From the NCBI GenBank assembly GCA_900546345.1, contig URCI01000062.1, forward strand, positions 1 to 15,226: 15,226 bases of DNA, given 5' to 3'. A program made the position numbers and the translations under genes. Position 1 is the stretch's first letter. Each line of letters starts with the position of its first letter. Shown piece by piece: positions 1 through 5,785 of the stretch. The notes under the pieces are model-generated. The model was not told the origin of the DNA. It ran no database searches and saw nothing but the letters and a program-made list of their open reading frames with translations. The stretch is from an uncultured Prevotella sp. (lineage in GTDB: Bacteria > Bacteroidota > Bacteroidia > Bacteroidales > Bacteroidaceae).

Positions 1-398
1 GTCTTGCCATTATAGGCCAGATACATCTTTTCGTTGTCGTTGCCGGCCACGGTAACCGTGTAGTGTTTGTTGTTTCCTTTGCTGAGCAGCATTACATAGT
101 GGTTGCCGTCGATGGTCCAGGTGCCGGTCTTATAGCCTAACTTAAATGGGTCTTCGGTGGCCTGTGTGTATTGCCATTCCGATACGGTACCGTCGTCGTG
201 TACGGCGATGCCCTCCACGGCACCGTCGCCGTTGATGTCGGCCCCGGTTTCAATGCTGGTACCGGCAATCTGCCAGTAGCCGGTGATGGGTGAATGGATG
301 TCGGCGCTGATTCCGTCGTTGTCGTCCTTGCACGAGGAGAGAGCGAGGAGACAAAGCAGGTTGAGAAGTAGAGTTAGGGAAAGTATAGGTTTCTTCAT
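1..398 (-). CDS. Putative lipoprotein, lipocalin-like (C-terminus beyond left edge)
   Basis: The frame is open from an ATG at 398 down to the window edge (132 full codons), so the C-terminus is missing. The N-terminus is a lipoprotein signal: MKK, a Leu-rich segment, then the lipobox LSSC with the lipid-carrying Cys at residue 23, followed by KDDND, which suits surface or outer-membrane sorting in Bacteroidota. The mature part has short beta-type segments (GYWQIAGTS, TGTWTIDGNHYVML) that resemble small lipocalin-like lipoproteins of this phylum. It carries a calcium-loop-like DINGDGAVE stretch, but position 12 of such a loop is Ala, so metal binding is doubtful. A near-consensus -7 box (TATCTTTA) lies at 406-413. 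The gene is certain as a coding region; the family is a guess and no ligand can be named. Confidence 0.7.
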   Translation of the reverse strand, partial: MKKPILSLTLLLNLLCLLALSSCKDDNDGISADIHSPITGYWQIAGTSIETGADINGDGAVEGIAVHDDGTVSEWQYTQATEDPFKLGYKTGTWTIDGNHYVMLLSKGNNKHYTVTVAGNDNEKMYLAYNGK

Positions 399-473
399 GA
401 ATATGTAAAGATAGTGTTGTCGTTTGTTGTAAAACTAGAGAGAGAAGGCTGCCAGACCTTTCCGTTGAGTGCG

Positions 474-578
474 TCACAGGTCTTGCAACCACTTCTTGCC
501 TTTCTTGGTGTTCGTCCAAAGGATGAGGCTTACGCCGATGACGGAACCGATGGCAAAGATGATAGTAAGTGTTTCCAT
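474..578 (-). CDS. 34-aa single-span membrane peptide
   Basis: A short reading frame starts at ATG 578 and ends with TGA at 474-476. It encodes METLTIIFAIGSVIGVSLIL, then WTNTKKGKKWLQDL. Residues about 3-22 form one hydrophobic helix, followed by a basic, Trp-containing tail, a typical plan for a small single-pass inner-membrane protein with the positive end in the cytoplasm. It lies 43 nt downstream of the 67-aa gene and 75 nt upstream of the lipoprotein gene, all on the same strand, so it may be co-transcribed. No strong ribosome-binding site is visible, which is normal in Bacteroidota. I do not recognise a family. The clean membrane-protein composition argues that it is real, but at this length coding cannot be proved from one sequence. 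Confidence 0.5.
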   Translation of the reverse strand: METLTIIFAIGSVIGVSLILWTNTKKGKKWLQDL

Positions 579-621
579 GATTCTCGCATCGTGTCTGTTA
601 CTTATCTTCTGTTGCCATACC

Positions 622-825
622 TTATTTCTTTTTCCTTTGCGAGGCACGGTTGGCCCGTTGCTGGCGGTACTTGGCTTTCTGCTTAGCCGATCCGGAGCCG
701 TGTGCGCCGGTGATATACTTCTTTTTCTTGGCTTTGGTTTTCACCTTGTCGTCGTCTTTGGGTCCGCCTTTGGAAGCCCCCTTGAAGACGATGCCGTGCT
801 CAATGATTTCGTCGATGTCTGACAT
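622..825 (-). CDS. 67-aa Lys-rich hypothetical protein
   Basis: Starts at ATG 825 and encodes a highly charged protein. An acidic/hydrophobic start (MSDIDEIIEHGIVFKG) is followed by a Gly/Asp/Lys linker, a KTKAKKKK patch, a Gly/Ser/Ala stretch and a C-terminal tail rich in Lys, Arg and Gln ending RASQRKKK. Such a composition suggests an unfolded, nucleic-acid-binding protein, but no domain is recognisable. It is followed at 43 nt by the 34-aa membrane peptide on the same strand. No clear promoter is seen; the upstream side is the 854-983 repeat block. Overlapping frames on the other strand show no protein-like features. I cannot assign a function. Confidence 0.5.
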   Translation of the reverse strand: MSDIDEIIEHGIVFKGASKGGPKDDDKVKTKAKKKKYITGAHGSGSAKQKAKYRQQRANRASQRKKK

Positions 826-853
826 AATAGTAATAATAAAAAAGAAGAAGGAG

Positions 854-983
854 TAGACCCTCTCTAGCTCCCCCTAAAAGTAGACCCTCTCTAGCTCCCC
901 CTAAAAGGGGGAGAAATGCGAGCCACCGGAATACTCGGAATGGATGTGCTCATTTCCCCCTTTTAGGGGGGCTAGGAGGGTCT
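854..983. repeat. GC-rich tandem/inverted repeat block, possible terminator or mini-element
   Basis: A 27-bp unit (tagaccctctct, then agctccccctaaaag) occurs twice in exact tandem at 854-880 and 881-907. The second copy runs into the 19-bp hairpin 895-913 (CTCCCCCT-AAA-AGGGGGAG). An inverted copy of about 28 bp (956-983) pairs with 882-911 with a 2-nt gap and one substitution. The arms continue less perfectly inward (gagaaatg against catttc). The block lies downstream of the AICAR-transformylase gene on the minus strand and upstream of the 67-aa gene. It could terminate the former's transcript, or be a dispersed mini inverted-repeat element. It contains no gene of its own. Confidence 0.75.
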
Positions 984-1020
984 GGAGTCTTGTTAGTCTG
1001 GTGTCTTGTTTTGCTTGCTT

Positions 1021-2202
1021 TTAATGGTGGAACAGTCTCACGTGAGTGAAGGCCATGACCATATCGTATTTGTCGCAGGTCTCGATGACATTGTCGTCGC
1101 GGATACTGCCACCCGGCTGTGCGATATACTTCACGCCACTCTTGTGTGCGCGCTCGATGTTGTCGCCGAAGGGGAAGAAAGCATCAGAGCCCAAGCACAC
1201 GTTGGTGTTCTTGGCAATCCATTCTTTTTCTTCAGCGCGTGTGAACACAGCAGGTTTCTCCGTGAAGAACTGCTGCCAGGTGCCTTCGCGCAGCACGTCG
1301 TCGTGCTCCTCGCTGAGGTATACGTTGATGGCGTTGTCGCGGTCGGCGCGGCGGATGCCCGGCTTGAACGGCAAGTTGAGAACCTGCGGGCTCTGGCGCA
1401 ACCACCATTCATCGGCCTTGTTGCCGGCGAGGCGTGTGCAGTGGATACGGCTCTGCTGACCGGCACCGATGCCGATGGCCTGTCCGTCCTTGACATAGCA
1501 GACGCTGTTGCTCTGGGTATATTTCAGTGTGATGAGGGCAATCTTCAAGTCGCGGATAGCCTCAGGAGTGAAGTTCTTGTTCTTTGTAGGAATCTCTTCG
1601 AAGAGTTTCGGGTCGTTGAGATCGCAGTTGTTGCGGCCCTGCTCAAAGGTGATACCGAAGACCTGCTTGTGCTCTATAGGCTCGGGAACATAGTTAGGGT
1701 CGATCTTGATGATGCAGTACGTACCCTTGCGCTTAGCTTTGAGGATCTCCAGGGCTTCGGGTGTATAGTCGGGTGCGATGACGCCGTCGCTGACCTCACG
1801 CTTGATGAGCTTGGCGGTGGCCTCGTCGCAGGTGTCGCTCAGTGCGCAGAAGTCACCATAAGAGCACATGCGGTCAGCACCGCGGGCACGTGCATAGGCA
1901 CTGGCCAACGGTGTGAGTTCAAAGTCGATGTCATCGACAAAGTAGATCTTCTTCAGCGTGTCGCTCAGTGGCAGTCCCACAGCTGCTCCGGCTGGGGAGA
2001 CATGCTTGAAGCTGGCGGCAGCGGGCAGGCCTGTTGCGGCCTTGAGCTCTTTGACCAGCTGCCAGCTGTTGAGCGCGTCGAGGAAGTTGATGTAGCCTGC
2101 GCGGCCATTGATGACCTCAACGGGCAGTTCGCCGTGCTCCATATAGATACGGGCCGGCTTTTGGTTCGGATTGCATCCGTACTTTAATGCGTATTCTTTC
2201 AT
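1021..2202 (-). CDS. AICAR transformylase (stand-alone PurH C-terminal domain)
   Basis: The 393-aa product matches only the transformylase part of PurH, which formylates AICAR with 10-formyl-tetrahydrofolate to give FAICAR in the penultimate step of IMP synthesis. Visible motifs: CNPNQKPA (10-17), catalytic Lys-His pair in SFKHVSPAGA (K66-H67), KYTQSN (227-232), GAGQQSR (246-252), SDAFFPF (339-345), QPGGSIRD (362-369), and the C-terminus FTHVRLFHH, close to the ends of full-length enzymes. The N-terminal MGS-like IMP cyclohydrolase domain (about 200 residues) is absent, and the start at ATG 2202 has a -7 box just upstream, so this is not a truncation. Bacteroidota genomes are known to encode such a short form, usually beside a full PurH elsewhere; whether this strain has both cannot be seen here. 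Confidence 0.93.
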   Translation of the reverse strand: MKEYALKYGCNPNQKPARIYMEHGELPVEVINGRAGYINFLDALNSWQLVKELKAATGLPAAASFKHVSPAGAAVGLPLSDTLKKIYFVDDIDFELTPLASAYARARGADRMCSYGDFCALSDTCDEATAKLIKREVSDGVIAPDYTPEALEILKAKRKGTYCIIKIDPNYVPEPIEHKQVFGITFEQGRNNCDLNDPKLFEEIPTKNKNFTPEAIRDLKIALITLKYTQSNSVCYVKDGQAIGIGAGQQSRIHCTRLAGNKADEWWLRQSPQVLNLPFKPGIRRADRDNAINVYLSEEHDDVLREGTWQQFFTEKPAVFTRAEEKEWIAKNTNVCLGSDAFFPFGDNIERAHKSGVKYIAQPGGSIRDDNVIETCDKYDMVMAFTHVRLFHH

Positions 2203-2227
2203 GTCGGTGTGAAATTGAAACCTACGG

Positions 2228-2235
2228 CAAAGGTA
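2228..2235 (-). promoter_or_regulatory. Bacteroidota -7 promoter box for the AICAR transformylase gene
   Basis: The minus strand reads TACCTTTG, matching TAnnTTTG, 25 nt upstream of the ATG at 2202. A convincing -33 TTTG is not seen at the usual spacing. The implied 5' UTR is short, about 20 nt. Confidence 0.6.
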
Positions 2236-2329
2236 GCGAAAAGTTAGCAGAAACGGAAATAAACACGGCAGAAAAGTAGTGGTAGGGGATGGTATTTTCT
2301 GTCGTTTGGGGTAAAGGCGTAATCTTACC

Positions 2330-2395
2330 TATGTTCTCGTGCGGTTGAAGCTATGTTCGTGTGGCCTTGAAGGTATCTTCATGTGGTTGGATATG
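2330..2395. repeat. Three degenerate 22-bp tandem units in the 2203-2549 gap
   Basis: Units start at 2330, 2352 and 2374, each beginning TATSTTC and continuing with a GTG-rich core. Units 1 and 2 agree at 16 of 22 positions; unit 3 matches mainly in its first half. The 347-bp gap around it otherwise holds only the divergent promoters at 2228 and 2490 and no coding sequence that I can support. The repeat could be a degenerate regulatory array for the downstream HTH-like gene or neutral. Confidence 0.4.
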
Positions 2396-2467
2396 TGGAG
2401 AAGTCTGACAGTAAATGTACATAGATGAAGAAATTGCTTCAATGTCGCAAAATCTTGAAATATTTCG

Positions 2468-2497
2468 TTGAACTTATGAATATTCTTCTTAACTTTG
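2468..2497 (+). promoter_or_regulatory. Promoter of the 95-aa HTH-like gene
   Basis: TTG at 2468-2470, a 19-nt spacer, then TAACTTTG at 2490-2497 match the Bacteroidota -33/-7 promoter layout. The ATG follows at 2550, giving a 5' UTR of roughly 45 nt. Confidence 0.65.
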
Positions 2498-2549
2498 CAC
2501 TTGAAATTTGAGAAAGAATAGAAAAGATTGAAGGAAGGACAAGAATGTT

Positions 2550-2837
2550 ATGAAAAGAGATTTGCGAATGCTTTTTGCTGAAGCTGGCAAAAAGGTGAAA
2601 GAAGAACCCCATCAAGTGAAAGTGGACTTTGAGAAGGCATCACATCGTTTGGCTAAACACAATGTGGATTTGAGCAGCCATTCTCTGAAAAAGCTATGGG
2701 AACTGGTTACGGGCAAGCGACACCTGTCCATCGAGGCACGTAATCGTCTGGCGCTCTTTGCCGGTTTCCAGACATGGGATGATCTGATGAACACGGTGCA
2801 TGGCGACACAGACGCATCGATCAACTACGAGGAATAG
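2550..2837 (+). CDS. 95-aa putative HTH-like protein
   Basis: A small, mostly helical, basic protein with an acidic tail (DTDASINYEE). The middle (residues about 43-80) contains HSLKKLWELV followed by a Ser-led helix and LALFAGFQTWDDLM. This resembles a helical N-terminal module common in Bacteroidota regulators and signalling proteins, where a 'TLKRLWGY' helix is followed by 'LARFAGYxxWxDF'. That module looks like a DNA-binding fold, but I know of no defined biochemical role. Here it stands alone without a partner domain. The gene has its own promoter (2468-2497) and a strong terminator (2880-2929), so it is monocistronic. The coding call is solid; the DNA-binding idea is inference from pattern similarity. 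Confidence 0.75.
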   Translation: MKRDLRMLFAEAGKKVKEEPHQVKVDFEKASHRLAKHNVDLSSHSLKKLWELVTGKRHLSIEARNRLALFAGFQTWDDLMNTVHGDTDASINYEE

Positions 2838-2879
2838 CTTCTCTGCTATTGCTGTTTTAAAAGAAAAGGTAATAAAAAA

Positions 2880-2929
2880 GTTGGACTGCTTTTGACACTT
2901 AGCGATCGCTAAGCCAAATGCAGTCCAAC
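2880..2929. terminator. Bidirectional intrinsic terminator between convergent genes
   Basis: Perfect 10-bp outer stem GTTGGACTGC (2880-2889) / GCAGTCCAAC (2920-2929), an inner TTTG/CAAA pairing, and a perfect 16-bp palindrome CTTAGCGATCGCTAAG (2898-2913) at the tip. It is preceded by AATAAAAAA and followed by ATTTGTTTT, so both transcripts would end in a U-rich run. It lies between the 95-aa gene (+) and rplS (-). A weaker plus-strand hairpin with a T run (AGAGC/GCTCT then TTTTTT) follows at about 2975-2997. Confidence 0.85.
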
Positions 2930-2995
2930 ATTTGTTTTCATGGAGTAGGTTTTGCTCTCCTCGTATGATGGGGGAGAGCATGAGAAAGCTCTTTT

Positions 2996-3364
2996 TTACT
3001 TCTCCTCTGCTGCTACCACCTGGCGCTTCTCCTGAATGCGGGCAGCCTTACCGGTGAGGTTACGGAGATAGTAAAGTTTAGCGCGACGTACCTTACCACG
3101 CTTGTTCACCTCGATGCTGTCGATGTTCGGAGACTCGATAGGGAAGATACGCTCAACACCTACAGTACCAGACATCTTGCGAACGGTGAAACGCTTTTTG
3201 TCGCCATGGCCGCTGATCTTGATGACCACGCCACGATACAGCTGAATACGCTGCTTGTTACCCTCGACAATTTTGTAAGCGACAGTGATGGTGTCACCTG
3301 ACTTGAACTCAGGGAACTTCTTGCCGGTTGCAAATGCTTCCTCGGCAACTTTAATCAAATCCAT
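2996..3364 (-). CDS. rplS: 50S ribosomal protein L19
   Basis: The 122-aa product is L19, which sits at the 30S-50S interface of the ribosome. Residues 1-20 (MDLIKVAEEAFATGKKFPEF), the central RGVVIKISG and the conserved KVRRAKLYYLR near residues 91-101 are typical. I chose the ATG at 3364 because the L19 N-terminus begins there; the same frame is open upstream to another ATG, but the added 36 residues match no L19 and would include the promoter region. The C-terminus is slightly extended and ends VVAAEEK. A -7 box at 3454-3461 implies an untranslated leader of about 80-90 nt, long enough for a regulatory structure, though I see no clear one. The gene appears to be transcribed alone. Confidence 0.96.
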   Translation of the reverse strand: MDLIKVAEEAFATGKKFPEFKSGDTITVAYKIVEGNKQRIQLYRGVVIKISGHGDKKRFTVRKMSGTVGVERIFPIESPNIDSIEVNKRGKVRRAKLYYLRNLTGKAARIQEKRQVVAAEEK

Positions 3365-3453
3365 TGTGTGTATAATTAAATGTTGTTTGTCGTTCCAACC
3401 CAACGTGGCATGGAGACACTTCCTCCAACCAGCGGTTAAGCCGAAAAGCTTTG

Positions 3454-3461
3454 CAAAGTTA
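3454..3461 (-). promoter_or_regulatory. -7 promoter box for rplS
   Basis: The minus strand reads TAACTTTG (TAnnTTTG). It lies 90 nt upstream of the rplS ATG, leaving a long leader at 3365-3447 or so. No good -33 motif is present at 19-20 nt spacing. Confidence 0.55.
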
Positions 3462-3543
3462 CTGCTTTTCAATGAAATATGAGCAGGAGCGGATGAAAAT
3501 CTGTTCTTTTTAACATTTTGCTTTCGCTTTTCTTCGTTTCTTA

Positions 3544-3574
3544 TTGGCTTTTCTCAAGGAAATGCGTACCTTTG
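3544..3574 (+). promoter_or_regulatory. Promoter of the 5'-nucleotidase gene pair
   Basis: TTG at 3544-3546, a 20-nt spacer and TACCTTTG at 3567-3574 fit the Bacteroidota -33/-7 pattern. The ATG follows at 3617. It is divergent from the rplS promoter, with about 105 nt between the two -7 boxes. Confidence 0.7.
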
Positions 3575-3616
3575 CGCCGCTTACCTGATTATACACATTA
3601 TTATATATATAGCATC

Positions 3617-4384
3617 ATGAAAAGAAATACTACGCTGTCTGCACTGTGCCTGACGTGCGTGCTGCTGTTGCCCTCGTGCGGCAGTCAATATCATATGACG
3701 GACATCCAACGCTCACAGATATTGGTCGACAGCCGCTACGACCGACAGCCGGATGAGGCTGCCGTACGGTTGCTGGCTCCCTATAAGCATGTCGTGGACT
3801 CTGTGATGAACCCTGTTGTGGGCACGACGACGCACTATATGACGGGTCATCGCCCGGAGAGCGATATGAGCAACCTGCTTTCAGACATCCTCGTGTGGTA
3901 TGGCGAGCAGACAGGTGAGCATATCGACTTTGGAATGTATAACATTGGCGGCATCCGTGCTTCGCTGCCTGCCGGGAAGGTGACCTACGGCGACATTCTC
4001 AACGTGGCACCCTTTGAGAACCATATCTCTTATCTGACACTTTCCGGTAGTAAGGTGCTGGAACTCTTCCAGCAGGTGGCTTCGGTAGGTGGTGAAGGCT
4101 TGAGCCATAGCGTACGGCTGGTCATCACAAAGGACGGACAACTGAAATCGGCACAGATTCATGGCAAGGACATCGACCCCCATGCGAGCTACCGTGTTGC
4201 CACGATCGACTATCTGGCACACGGCAATGATAAGATGGAAGCTTATAAAGCAGCAACCGATGTTGTGTCTCCACAGGAAGAGAAATACGATACACGTTAT
4301 ATCATCCGGCATTATTTCCAGGAGATGACCAAAGCAGGTAAGGCTGTCGACGGTCATGTGGAAGGAAGAATCGTGATTCAGTGA
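3617..4384 (+). CDS. Lipoprotein with 5'-nucleotidase C-terminal (substrate-binding) domain
   Basis: A 255-aa protein with a lipoprotein signal (lipobox LPSC, Cys21). The rest is the C-terminal domain of UshA-type 5'-nucleotidases, which binds the nucleoside: ESDMSNLLSDILV (81-93), NIGGIR (109-114, family NGGGIR), VTYGDILNVAPFENHI (122-137) and a closing YRVATIDYLAHGND segment. No metal-binding metallophosphatase motifs are present, so on its own it should not be catalytic. I start at ATG 3617 because it begins the signal peptide and follows the promoter; an in-frame upstream extension would run through the promoter. The metallophosphatase half is encoded 88 nt downstream. The pair probably works together at the envelope in hydrolysing extracellular nucleotides; that they interact is inference. 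Confidence 0.88.
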   Translation: MKRNTTLSALCLTCVLLLPSCGSQYHMTDIQRSQILVDSRYDRQPDEAAVRLLAPYKHVVDSVMNPVVGTTTHYMTGHRPESDMSNLLSDILVWYGEQTGEHIDFGMYNIGGIRASLPAGKVTYGDILNVAPFENHISYLTLSGSKVLELFQQVASVGGEGLSHSVRLVITKDGQLKSAQIHGKDIDPHASYRVATIDYLAHGNDKMEAYKAATDVVSPQEEKYDTRYIIRHYFQEMTKAGKAVDGHVEGRIVIQ

Positions 4385-4410
4385 TGAGTGTTGAATGATG
4401 AATGTGGAAT
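4383..4410 (+). repeat. Four TGA-type heptamers directly at the stop codon
   Basis: GATGAGT, GTTGAAT, GATGAAT and GTGGAAT follow in perfect 7-nt register and begin inside the TGA stop codon (4382-4384) of the upstream gene. The same heptamers occur at 10361-10474. The rest of the gap to 4472 is AT-rich, and no promoter box is visible, so the two nucleotidase genes are probably co-transcribed. Confidence 0.7.
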
Positions 4411-4472
4411 AGAGAATGCTCTATAAAAGCATAAAGAATTACTGAACTAATAAGATTAACAGAAAGATAACG

Positions 4473-5318
4473 ATGAGATATTTTAGCAAGCTCTATATCA
4501 TGTTGTTCCTTTTGGTAGTTAGCCTTGGCGTTGACGCCGGAGGCCGGCAGAAGGAACTGACGATACTGCATACCAATGACACGCACAGCTGTATCTTGCC
4601 GCTGAGCAAAAACCTTGCTGACACAGCATTGGCCGACCGAGGTGGCTTCTTGCGACGTGTGGAAATGCTGAAAAAACAACGTGAGGCAGATCCTCAGCTG
4701 TTGCTCTTCGATAGTGGTGACTTTTCACAAGGGTCTCCTTATTTTACACTGTTCAAAGGAGATGTGGAGGCCGGACTGATGAACTTGATGCACTATGACG
4801 CGGGAACGATCGGCAACCATGAGTTTGACTTCGGGCTGGAGAACATGGCACGGGTGTTCCGCGAATTGAATTTCCCGATTGTCTGCGCTAACTATCGCTT
4901 CCATCAGTATGACCTCGACAAGATTGTGAAGCCGTACGTCATCATCAAGCGCAAAGGACTGAAAATAGGAGTCTTTGGCCTCTCACCAAAGATGGAAGGT
5001 CTCGTGGACAAAAAGAACTATCTCGACACGGAGTATCTCGATCCCATCGCTACAGCTCAGCAAATGGCAGATGAACTGCACAGGCAGAAATGTGACTTGG
5101 TGATCCTGATCTCTCATCTTGGATGGGAAGAGCAGGGTATGGGCGACCAGATGGTTATCAGCCATACGCGTGGCATCGACCTGGTGCTCGGTGGACACAG
5201 CCATACACTCTTCAAGACGCTGCGATACGTGCCGAACCTCGATGGTAAACAGGTTCCTGTTGACCAGAATGGTAAGAACGCGATCTATGTGGGCCGCATG
5301 GTCCTCACAATGAAATAA
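4473..5318 (+). CDS. Exported metallophosphatase, 5'-nucleotidase N-terminal domain
   Basis: A 281-aa protein with an N-terminal signal sequence (hydrophobic residues 9-22, likely cleavage near VDAGG) and a complete calcineurin-like metallophosphatase domain. Dinuclear metal ligands are all visible: HTNDTHS (D36, H38), DSGDFSQG (D83), GNHEFD (N115, catalytic H116), SHLG (H215) and GGHSHT (H242, H244). It ends soon after the last motif (VGRMVLTMK), just where the substrate-binding C-terminal domain of a full UshA-type enzyme would start; that domain is the separate upstream gene. The likely activity is phosphoester hydrolysis of nucleotides in the periplasm. The stop codon is immediately followed by the GACAGA repeat array. 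Confidence 0.92.
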   Translation: MRYFSKLYIMLFLLVVSLGVDAGGRQKELTILHTNDTHSCILPLSKNLADTALADRGGFLRRVEMLKKQREADPQLLLFDSGDFSQGSPYFTLFKGDVEAGLMNLMHYDAGTIGNHEFDFGLENMARVFRELNFPIVCANYRFHQYDLDKIVKPYVIIKRKGLKIGVFGLSPKMEGLVDKKNYLDTEYLDPIATAQQMADELHRQKCDLVILISHLGWEEQGMGDQMVISHTRGIDLVLGGHSHTLFKTLRYVPNLDGKQVPVDQNGKNAIYVGRMVLTMK

Positions 5319-5564
5319 GACAGGAGAAACATGTTTTAAAGACAGAGTAACATAGGGACAGAGAGTTTATTTTTAAGACAGAAAGACATAAAGAACATAT
5401 TTTAAAGACAGAGTAACATAGGGACAGAGTTTTTATTTTTAAGACAGAAAGACATAAAGAACATATTTTAAAGACAAAGTAACATAAGGACAGAGAGTTT
5501 ATTTTTAAGACAGAGTAACATAAGGACAGAGAGTTTATTTTTAAGACAGAAAGACATAAAGAAC
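5319..5564 (+). repeat. GACAGA-type tandem array, left half
   Basis: Starts at the first base after the metallophosphatase stop codon. It is built of two unit types: A, 36 bp (gacagagtaacatagggaca, then gagagtttatttttaa), at 5341-5376, 5407-5442, 5473-5508 and 5509-5544; and B, 30 bp (gacagaaagacataaagaac, then atattttaaa), at 5377-5406 and 5443-5472, with partial B copies at 5319-5340 and 5545-5564. Order: B' A B A B A A B'. Copies differ at only a few positions. A long minus-strand frame through it is only repeated text and is not a gene. Confidence 0.9.
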
Positions 5565-5607
5565 AGATTATTAGCAAGGAGTGAATAGAGACTCCAATGC
5601 TTTTTAT

Positions 5608-5785
5608 TATGTTCTTTCTGTCTTTCTGTCTTAAAAAAAGATATGTCTTTTCTGTCTTTCTGTCTTAAATCAGGGATATGTCTTTTCTGTCTTTCTGTCT
5701 TAAAATAAGGATATGTCTTTTTTGTCTTTCTGTCTTACAAATAAGAACATGTCTTTCCGTCTCTCAGAATCTGTCTATTATGTCT
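5608..5785 (-). repeat. GACAGA-type tandem array, right half, inverted
   Basis: On the plus strand three near-identical 35-bp units (atatgtcttttctgtctttc, then tgtctt and a variable AT-rich tail) lie at 5641-5675, 5676-5710 and 5711-5745, with partial copies at 5608-5640 and 5746-5785. Read on the minus strand these are GACAGA/AGACAT units, the same family as the left half, and they begin 1 nt after the porT stop codon. The innermost copies pair: 5541-5564 with 5611-5634, 23 of 24 positions, around a 46-nt loop. Confidence 0.88.

Noticed and set aside
1006..2187. 393-codon open frame antisense to the AICAR transformylase gene
   Set aside because: It mirrors a gene with all family motifs; the translation has no recognisable domain and is a codon-bias shadow. 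Similar long antisense frames at 7233-8303 and 12067-13083 are rejected for the same reason.
2898..2913. Perfect palindrome CTTAGCGATCGCTAAG as a protein-binding operator
   Set aside because: It is the tip of a larger hairpin with A and T runs on its flanks between convergent genes, so a terminator explains it.
3365..3450. Ribosomal-protein leader regulating rplS
   Set aside because: The leader is long enough, but only short unconvincing stems were found.
3365..3472. Upstream extension of L19 by 36 residues
   Set aside because: Does not resemble any L19 N-terminus and would place the start upstream of the -7 box at 3454-3461.
5305..5577. 90-codon minus-strand frame with repeated ICSLCLSVLKI text
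   Set aside because: It is only the translation of the GACAGA repeat array and begins in the end of the metallophosphatase gene.
5341..5745. CRISPR array
   Set aside because: Units are contiguous or nearly so, the whole period is repeated, and no unique spacers of constant length separate conserved repeats; no cas genes are present.
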